Below are positions 1 through 64,000 of a stretch of DNA of 64,000 nucleotides, piece after piece. The translations under genes were made by a program, and so were the position numbers. This stretch comes from Doryteuthis pealeii. Its lineage: Eukaryota > Mollusca > Cephalopoda > Myopsida > Loliginidae. How positions within the stretch are numbered: the first letter of the stretch is position 1; each line of letters starts with the position of its first letter. The stretch covers positions 52,459,141 through 52,523,140 of the forward strand of contig CM042157.1 of the NCBI GenBank assembly GCA_023376005.1. Direction: 5' to 3'. The notes below the pieces were generated by a model. The model saw only the letters and a list, made by a program, of their open reading frames with translations. It was not told the origin of the DNA and made no database searches.

Positions 1-870
1 ATGTCCAAAGCGATCGTAAGCAGTTGTGTTTCGCTTTAATGTTTTCTTCTTGTATTTAAAGGATTCGCTTTATTCTGACACCATATTGTGGTATCTGTTT
101 TATTTGTATGTTGGGATGTTATTTCAATGATAACTTTCACTCAGTATTAATATGTAATAGGAAATTTATTATGTATTTATACACACTGCTTATTGACGTC
201 TGCTTCTGGTATTTATCAATGTTTATACTAGCGTTCCGCGCATGCGTACTGCTTTTCAATGTTCACTCAATCCACGGTGGAAGGGAGGTCACTTTTCATA
301 TTATAACACATATATAATTTATTTTTGATACATTTTTAACAATTAAATTCAGCTAAAAATTTGATAAAAATGGGCCCTTTGTGTGAAATAGTTACAGACT
401 AAAAATCCTCTCATCATTTAAGATTTTAAGACTTATAATAGTTTCTTCTTAGAAATCAATAATAGAAAAACATTAAATACACTATATACAGAAAAATTAT
501 TAACTTTTTGATATTGATTTAAATGAAATATCTTTTTTTGTTCAAAACACACAGAAAAACTAAAGAGTCTCAAAAAAATCTGGCGTGTTTGTTTAGAAAT
601 GTCACAAAATATGTTTAAAAATGCAGAGGCACAGATTGCAGAAAAAAAAAATTGCCAAAAATCAGAGAATTATCTGATTTTAATAAAATTTTCAGTGTTG
701 ACTTATTAATCAATGAATTCATTTAAATTACTTGTTATCAGATCAGCTCACAATAGCTTGCCTTCTAAATAACGAACTGCCGACTGCCAAAAAATTCCGC
801 TTATATATGGCTCCACTCCACTCCCACCAACCCCCTCACTTCCGGTCTGCACTCTTAACAAAAGAAATTC
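1..870. other. No gene seen; AT-rich with one repeat relic
   Basis: No coding signal. Bases ~650-720 are a relic of a dispersed AT-rich repeat (shared segment around 'aattatctgattttaat') also found at 3440-3530, 49240-49440, 55255-55350 and 59075-59120. Confidence 0.6.
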
Positions 871-936
871 AATTTTGGGCGCCACTTTCTTCCCAGCCCA
901 AGGTAAGAAGAGTTTCATTTTTTATCTTAAATTACA
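871..936 (+). repeat. 66-bp direct repeat, copy 1
   Basis: Identical over 66 bases to 2795-2860. This copy sits outside the 3' end of the pol fragment; the other copy is coding RT sequence (MKLFLPWAGKKVAPK on the minus strand). The flanking bases differ on both sides. Confidence 0.95.
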
Positions 937-2794
937 TGCCCCTCCATGATCATTTCACATAACGTAGTCTCGCGTCCAAATTGGTGCATTCTTTGCAGTC
1001 TTTGTGTCGGTAGGGGTTCATTCGTCTGGCTCTGATGTTCATCTTCCATATCCTCATTATTCGCATGTAGCACTCGCCTTAAGTCTAAGATATGCCGTGG
1101 TGTTCCGTCTACAATCAAGTTGTTTGGTGACTGGCTCCCTGTCACTACTCCTCTCCGCCACTGCGTTGTGCACCGGACGTTTGGTGGTTTCACCCAAACC
1201 TCTTCACTTATTTGGATTCTGGGTGGTCCTTCGTCAATATCTGGGAGTTTATTTTTTGGGTGTCTCCACTCATACAAAAAAATTGACCGTTGAGGTACAG
1301 TTTCCTCTCTCTGACCGACCTTGGGGGCCATATTGTACCAGAATGTGGCCTCTATTGGTGTTATTCCTCCCCTTTCGGCTATTGCTTTCACAGTTCTGTG
1401 GTTTCATTCCACTATTCCATTGCCCTCTGGTCTGTAGGCTGCTCTATAGTACCTTCGAATGTTCCATTTTTTTAAAAGTGCTGGAGGATATCTGAGTGTA
1501 CCATTGTCCATTATCACCTCCACTACTGGACCTTGTTCAAAAAACACATTTTCCAGTTCTTCTGTAACAACGCCCGCCAATTCCGCATGCAACTCCCTCC
1601 ATATCGCTAGTCGCCCTGGTCCACAGTCCATCATTGACAAATATGCATGCCCGCGATAATGGGCTATATCAATGGTTAACCTTGTCCAATTTGTTGTAAC
1701 CCCAATTTTTCGCCAGGATCATGTACGGTTGGGGCAGGGTCAATTGATTGGCATCTGGTGCATTCCCTAACTACCCTCCGGACTTCTTCCCTTTTAATAA
1801 GCGGGTCAACCTTTCGCACTAAATACAAAGTCCTATCTACTCCCATATGGTGCATGCCATGCAACTCCTCCAATTTGTTAATCCCTAGACAGCATGTTGG
1901 AAACTCATTCTCCTCCTTGATCAACCAGTTTTTATTTACTCGTGTTAGCGCATCTGCCTTGTTTTTCTCCGAAGGCACAAACACTGCTTTTATTTGTAAT
2001 TTGAATTCATCTATCAGTTGTCGCAGTATTCCTAATCTCCGCTTTATTATCATTTCTCCAGCACCCTTCGTCCGCATTCTTCCACTCTCCTCCACTGCAG
2101 AGTTTATCCAGCTCAATACTGTGGCTGAATCGGTTCTCACTTCCATCTCTCTTAATCCCCACTTTAAAGCCAAATTCACTCCCTTTAACACAGCCTCTAA
2201 CTCAGCTACATTAATGTGGTTAAAATCATCTTTTTACCTCAGCCATGCTGCATCTTCCACCACCAAACCATTGATCTCCACGACTGCTTGCATCACACCA
2301 CACAACTCCTGTTTTTGTTTTAGGGATGTGCCAAGTCCCTGTCACATGGTCATTTCTTTTTACTTCAGCCAGTATCTCTTGTATCATAGAGACAGTTCCT
2401 TCATCAACTCTATCATCCCAATTTATCCCATTCGCTCTTCTCTTTACATAGCTACATGCCGGTCGTAGCCATCCAGCAATGGGATAGTGTCCCAACAATT
2501 TTCCACTGATCGAAAACAACTCCCGCCTACTCATATCTGCTGTTATCAGTGGGATCTCGTTCCCTCTTCCAAATACCAGTTCACCTTTTTTCCCTCCTTC
2601 AATTTAAGGCCCAACCCTGCCCCACCCTCCAAGGGTTCTGGTGGTTTTGTTGTTAGTCCAAATTCCTTCAGACGATCGACTACTTCCTTTGTCGATACCT
2701 TTGTCACATCTATGAGTATATCGTCGATATATGAATCAGTGGCTCCTCTCATCTTATCACCCTTCATTAGCACAGTTTTTAGAACTGCCGCCAT

Positions 2795-2860
2795 AATTTT
2801 GGGCGCCACTTTCTTCCCAGCCCAAGGTAAGAAGAGTTTCATTTTTTATCTTAAATTACA
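2795..2860 (+). repeat. 66-bp direct repeat, copy 2
   Basis: Second copy of the 66-base repeat at 871-936, at the RT end of the pol fragment. It encodes RT residues, so it is probably the original copy. Confidence 0.95.
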
Positions 2861-5800
2861 TTACTAAATCATTTCAATCAAACTGATTCAATGGAAATAA
2901 ATTGAAGTTCTTTAAAATAAATGCCAACTATATGTGCCTTGAAAACAATCCATATTTAAAACAATCCATAACAATCCTAATTAATAGATAGAATTCATTT
3001 AAAATATGAAATGACTAAATTTAAGTTTTAAATTTCATAATTATAGATTCTAAAAACAAATATCAATTTAATAACAAGCCTACTTAGAATTGTTATCTAA
3101 TAATTTTTGGAAAAAACTCAATTGAAAGTTAGGCCCCCACCCTTTTTAACAAAACAGTATCAATGTATAATTTTTTCACTGATAATCTAAAAGACAATTA
3201 TATATATAAACAAAAGAGTAAAAAAAAATCCAAAATTTTTTTTCTTTTTTTTTTACATTTAATTTTCAGTACTTATTTTCTACAAGACATGCTCCTTTAA
3301 AATATTTTTTATTCATACTGTAATTCATACTGTAATTAATTTCAAAAGTATATTTTCCTACTATAATTAGTTTCAAAAGATAATTTTGACCCCCCAAAAT
3401 AGGGGGCAGGAGCGGTGTCAAAATTAAGTGACCTGAAAAAAATATGAGTTTTTAAATAATTCATTCATTGATAAATCAACACTGAAATTTTCATTAAAAT
3501 ATGATAATTCCCTGATTTTTGGTATTTTTTAAAAATTTTCAATCGAAAGGATTAAATTTATTTTTTTAAATATGTCTGTGAGGTCAAAATTGGCAGTACC
3601 TAATATTTGAAATTTGAATTTGTGTTTTGTAAAAATTCAATGAAAAACATTTTAAACGGGGTGCGGTGGGGGTTCTAAATTGACTTGTTGATAAAAAGCT
3701 GGGGGGGGGGAATATTGTAAAATATCTACATTAATTTGCCCATAAATTGCAGAAAATATGTTTGGCCAGACTTGTGCTTGACAATGGCAAGTAAAAGCAG
3801 AGTAAATTAGGTCAGGAGTGCGGGTGGCAAAATGTTAAAATTACCAATATTTTCCAGGAGAGAGTGGTGGTGGTGGGGGGTTGCTATTTACATCGTAAAA
3901 AGGACAGGCATTTTTTAACCGAGAAGAAACTGACATTTGATGAAAAAAAAACGAAAATGTTGTTCAACGCCAGATGCTTGAAGCCTTACTTAGGGGTCTG
4001 GAGGGGGGGGGACCAACGTTTGTCTTAAAAAAAAACAAAAAAAACATTCACTTTTTCAGCACTTTCAAAAATATTTAATAAAAACTTTTTTAAATGAACA
4101 TTAATTTTATGTAATTCTTAAATATTAGTATTACGTTACTGTGTATTGTTTTTTTTTGGGGGGAAGAGGGTGTTTAATTGATCATTTTCAGTCAAAATTT
4201 TGCGTGCATGCTATTCTATACATTCAAGTACAAAACATTCTTTGATTTTAAGTCACTATTTTACACGGGTGCTAAATAGCACCCATGTAAAAAAAAAGAA
4301 AAATTATATTTTAGCTCATTTCTTCAAATAAACGTTATCGTGAAATTTCTTCTAAATAATGGTATTTGTAACAACAAAATTAAAATCATGTCAATTCAGT
4401 TGTGGAGATGTTTTTATGTCGAATTTCTGTGAAAATTATTTGACTAACTTCCAGACAAAATATTCCTTTAAGTCTTGCTAAAATATTAAATCATTTTATT
4501 CAATTAAACACTACTGAACATGATTATCAAGGAAATGTTAAAGTTACATCTGAATTTTACGAAATTTTACGTCTTGTAAAACGGAATTTATTTTTTAAAC
4601 CATTAACTCTAACAATCTTTAAAGTAGTTTGACTGACTTTCTTGTCTTGTTCAGTGTCATGTAAAAATAAATCAAAATATGTTACATGATGAAAACCAGA
4701 CTTCATTGGATGAAATCAACAAGTACCCACTCAATCAGAAGCATTTTTACTGTTTAATGAATATTCATGATTAATTTGGGAAATCTTGCATAGATTCGGT
4801 GATCGTTAAAAATAAAAACAAAAACCACCGTCCTTGTTATTTTACTAGTTATATTTGTTTACTGTAATAATAACATTAATTCTGCCTCAGATAATTCAAA
4901 TTGACATTTTATTTTCCAGGTTTTCCAGAACACGTGGGAACCCTGAACTGTCCTTTAGACTTGGGGACAGTAGTAATCGCATCGACATACTTCTGCCAAG
5001 AATACAGCTTGACTAAATCTCGCTTTCTTTGCTTGCCCACGCATTCTTTGGGGCTTTTACAAATAGAGTTTTCTTTTAATTCTAATATATATACTAGTTG
5101 ATATACCAGTGATACGTCACCCTTATAAATAAATGAATGGCGGTAACTAGATCAGTTTGGATTTAATATTGAATTTATTTTCATCTGCTAATGAATAAGT
5201 ACTGAAAAGCTTATTAAAATGTGTGACATAGTGGTTGGCTATTGTTTTTTAGAGAAGTGTAACCTGGAAATTCTTACCTAAGGATTTTATTTTATTTTTA
5301 GAAAATGAGAAAAACAAGACAAATTTGTGAATAAAGCAAATTCCAAAAGTTGACATTGACGTATTAATTAGGAATGCAAATGTGGAATTTTCTCTAAGAA
5401 TAAATGCGAACTAGAAATACAAAAGGAGAATTGATTACTTTAGAGTCCTCTGTCGAAAATTATGTCAGAAAAATTGAAATGTTAAATAAAGACAGAAGAA
5501 CTAACAAGAGGGTTTCCTCATGTGAGTAGGCTGTAACAAAAATCGAAACCCAGAAATCGAGACCAGATGAAGAAAATCCTGATAAAGATCTCTGACGATC
5601 GTCTTAACACATCTGGGAAATTAAAATTCCAGGCATAGGCATGAATTAAGATTAATAGTTTTTGGAATCAAAAAGAGGAAAGACTAAGTGATTTATGTAA
5701 ATCCCCAAACCTTCCACCACCCAAACTAATTATTGCAAAATATTATTTAAGCAAGAACATTTCAAGCAGAGCAGTTATCTCCAGAGTGCGTCACTGGAGC

Positions 5801-7040
5801 TGTTAGCATAAAGTGAACTTAGCAGTCGTCGCTAAGTTGAAGCCCCAACATATACCCTGATTAGAATTGATTCTTCATCAGCCAATGAAGTAGTTTGCAT
5901 CACTCTGGAAACCAAGAGACGACAGGAACTATAACGCCTGTTGTTATTTATAAAAATTGTTTATACAATTTACCAGTCGGTCTTTGTTCTTTTGAATGGT
6001 AACTGACTTTGTCTGTAACCACCTCGTCCCTTTGACAGCAAAATCTCAGTCCGGGGGCAAAACCTGATTAATTCCTTGCTCGAGATCAAAAACACAACAT
6101 GGCAAGTGAAGGGTTAATCTTGGGTTGAAAGACCAACCAGGATCTGCAACCCCACAGAGGAGATGACCAGTCAACTAGCCGGTTGACCAGAGACGGCCAT
6201 CTGTTCAACACAGGGAGGGGTAGGGAGGGGGGGTTCACAAATGAATATGTTGACTTATCATATCATTTTTATTAAAAGATAAACTTCTAAAATAAGTTTT
6301 TATAATAAGCTTTCTTTGTTTTTCTCTTTTACTCATTTCTATCTATTCCAGTCTGTCAATATCTATCTATCTATTTATCTATCTTTCAGTCTGTATATTC
6401 TATTTCTTTTCCCATCTATTCTTTCAATTCTTTCTTCCTTCTATACCCTTTCAGTGAAGCAGATGATAAGTACTATTTCTTCCTCTCTCTCTCTCTCTCT
6501 TCCTTTTCTTTTTTCTCTCCTTTATCGTACATTTTTAATAAAGTAGTTGACAAGATTTACTGCTTCTACTCTTTCTTTCTTTTCCCTTCTTTTTCTCTTT
6601 TTTTCTTACTTCCTTTTCTTCTTTTTTTCCAATGAAGCACTATTACTTTCTCTCTCTCACTTTTCTTTCTTTCTTTTTTCCACTGACATGTAACACTGAC
6701 ATGTAGCACGTTCTTCTTCCCTTTCTTTTCTCATAGTTACATTAGAATGGTCCATATTTATCTGAGGTGATGATAGGGTGTAATATTTGAAAACATGCAT
6801 TGATATCTTATGATTCAAAATGGAATGGTCCATCATTTATCTGAGGTGATGACAGGATGGGACACACAGAGGCACAAGAGTAGGTTAGATTGATGTTTCC
6901 AACATTATTTTGACAAATTTTTTGTAAATTCATACCATCATTATTCAGTCATCAAATTATTTTCCTTGATTTATGCACAGGAAAATAATTTAATGGCTGA
7001 ATAGTTTGATGGATATAAATTAATACAACAAATCCTGAGT
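2861..7040. other. Gene-free AT-rich stretch with repeat relics
   Basis: Probable intron or flank. It holds an inverted copy of the dispersed AT-rich repeat (~3340-3530, with the same 'gtcaaaattaagtgacctgaaaaa' motif as ~49380-49410 in reverse), poly-G/poly-A runs, a short palindrome with 'gtgctaaatagcac' near 4268, and a pyrimidine-rich tract (6305-6725: TCTA and CT runs). A duplicated motif with 'atggtccat.atttatctgaggtgatga' occurs at ~6750 and ~6825 and again near 44340. No convincing exon, including the missing last Deltex exon. Confidence 0.5.
6305..6725 (+). repeat. Pyrimidine-rich low-complexity tract
   Basis: About 420 bases dominated by CT and TCTA runs, including a perfect TC run near 6484-6500. 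A 72-codon open frame here is a compositional artefact. Confidence 0.85.
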
Positions 7041-7044
7041 TGGG

Positions 7045-7265
7045 GAGTCTCAATTGGCATAGTGGCTAACATGGCTGTGACATCATAATAATAAAGTTCA
7101 AACTCCAGTAGTGTTATTATGTTCATTTTCTAACTAATACCCTTGGGAAATGTATGGACCCTCCAACTATGGGTTAAATAGTACCACTACTGTTCTTCTA
7201 AAAGAATGAGTTTGGCATTAAATAAACCATGAAGGTTTAACAAAGGAACCAAACTAAACCTTTTG
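7045..7265 (+). mobile_element. tRNA-derived SINE, family A
   Basis: An A-box-like 'tggcatagtggctaacatgg' is followed ~35 bases later by a B-box-like 'agttcaaactcc', then a shared body with 'acccttgggaaatgtatg' and 'tttggcattaaataaac', and a 3' end 'aaggaaccaaactaaacc'. The copies at 24860-25080 (+) and 40165-40500 (-) share this body and CCAAAC tail. Confidence 0.7.
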
Positions 7266-7600
7266 ATGAATTTGTTCATATTTTGAATCAGACTAAGAGT
7301 TATATGGAGTAAAACAAGTGATCATTTTAAGCTAACAAGAATTCTTAAGAATACACTCTGCATGTGGAAAGACTTCATTCATAAAACTATTTTTCTGAAA
7401 ATATTCTTCTAACAATTTAAGTACTTGAAAAGAAATATTTGGTTACACATGCTCAACTTGCCTTGAAAATCAACATTCAGAATCCTAGTCTTTATCAGAC
7501 CTTGAAACTTAACCACAAGCACCAATAGAAAATACATAAACCACATGTTTACTAGTAACTCCAAAGCAACACAAAGATGAGAGAGAGAAAGAAATACTTA

Positions 7601-63864
<56,264 letters not shown>

Positions 63865-64000
63865 GTTTGGTGGATTTTTATCTTTCTATTTTGAAATGTC
63901 AGATTAACTGCCACACAAATTCATTATACTTGTCATTATATGACATAAGAGTTTGGTTATTTATTCTCAGATATATTTGTTTTATTAAAATGCTTCAGTT
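63865..64000 (-). promoter_or_regulatory. 5' flank or UTR of the macro-Deltex gene
   Basis: 136 AT-rich bases before the first ATG, with out-of-frame upstream ATGs and an in-frame TAG close to the start. No convincing TATA box or initiator. It may be promoter, 5' UTR, or an intron end if the acceptor-like TTTGTGTGGCAG is used. Confidence 0.3.

Larger units (their letters stand above)
871..2860 (-). mobile_element. LTR-retrotransposon pol fragment flanked by a 66-bp direct repeat
   Basis: Broken pol reading 2842 to 927 on the minus strand: reverse transcriptase with catalytic YIDD (2546-2842), connection region (2226-2534), RNase H with TDSATVLSWI and a VPSEKNKADALTRV motif, then the integrase zinc segment with a C..C pair near CTRCQS (1676-2191), integrase core with DNGTLRYPPALLKKW and the following Glu (1404-1640), and a C-terminal region (927-1391). 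Stops and frameshifts separate the parts; gag, protease, the N-terminal RT and both LTRs are missing. The RT resembles that of the chimeric element at 42096-42770. I cannot decide between BEL/Pao and Ty3 placement by eye. Confidence 0.85.

Noticed and set aside
4901..5101. Plus-strand open frame after an acceptor-like sequence
   Set aside because: Peptide matches nothing I know and there is no donor or partner exon on that strand.
5840..5930. CTGATGA on the minus strand near 5880
   Set aside because: No GAAA block or stem II partner follows, so no hammerhead core.

Overview
The window is animal nuclear DNA, AT-rich, with long introns, many microsatellites and a dense, layered set of mobile elements. 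tRNA-derived SINEs whose 3' parts read 'ggcattaaatgaccca...aaccaaaccaaa', RTE-like LINEs, Penelope-like and LTR fragments and the general texture suggest a mollusc, possibly a cephalopod. This is an inference; no marker gene fixes the species.

One host gene dominates. Ten exons on the minus strand, from 63864 down to 7602, join in one continuous reading frame across ten introns' worth of matching GT/AG sites and phases (nine complete introns plus a final open donor). They encode about 1146 residues: a disordered basic N-terminus, a region of unknown fold, macro domain 1, a linker and a long KH-like region, macro domain 2, a Ser-rich linker, a C3HC4 RING and a Deltex C-terminal (DTC) domain. 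The last DTC exon lies outside the window to the left. In vertebrates these parts are split between two partner proteins: PARP9 (tandem macro domains) and DTX3L (RING-DTC E3 ligase). Here they are one chain.

The introns and the left flank are filled with elements. From left to right: an LTR-retrotransposon pol fragment flanked by a 66-bp direct repeat (871-2860); a possible LTR with primer-binding site (8220-8740); a Ty3-like integrase relic split by a complete 4.5-kb DNA transposon with ~0.9-kb terminal inverted repeats and a 6-bp target duplication (9738-14254); further Ty3 and mariner relics (14300-17010); a foldback element with degenerate hammerhead-like motifs (17828-18140); an element with three intact minimal hammerhead ribozymes (20330-21040); a GC-rich block with a SERBP1/HABP4-like intronless ORF head-to-head with a gag fragment (26378-27760); a Penelope-like reverse transcriptase relic (30835-31305); an RTE-like LINE (37640-40160); a 2.9-kb hAT element with an 8-bp target duplication that holds a gag/reverse transcriptase unit fused in frame to part of the hAT transposase (40934-43866); a second copy of the 4.5-kb transposon (49699-54065) with an inverted third fragment; and a gene-free zone of nested palindromes (54480-62000).

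The host gene probably acts in ADP-ribose-linked ubiquitin signalling (DNA damage or antiviral defence in the vertebrate relatives). The other coding sequences belong to mobile elements, nearly all broken.
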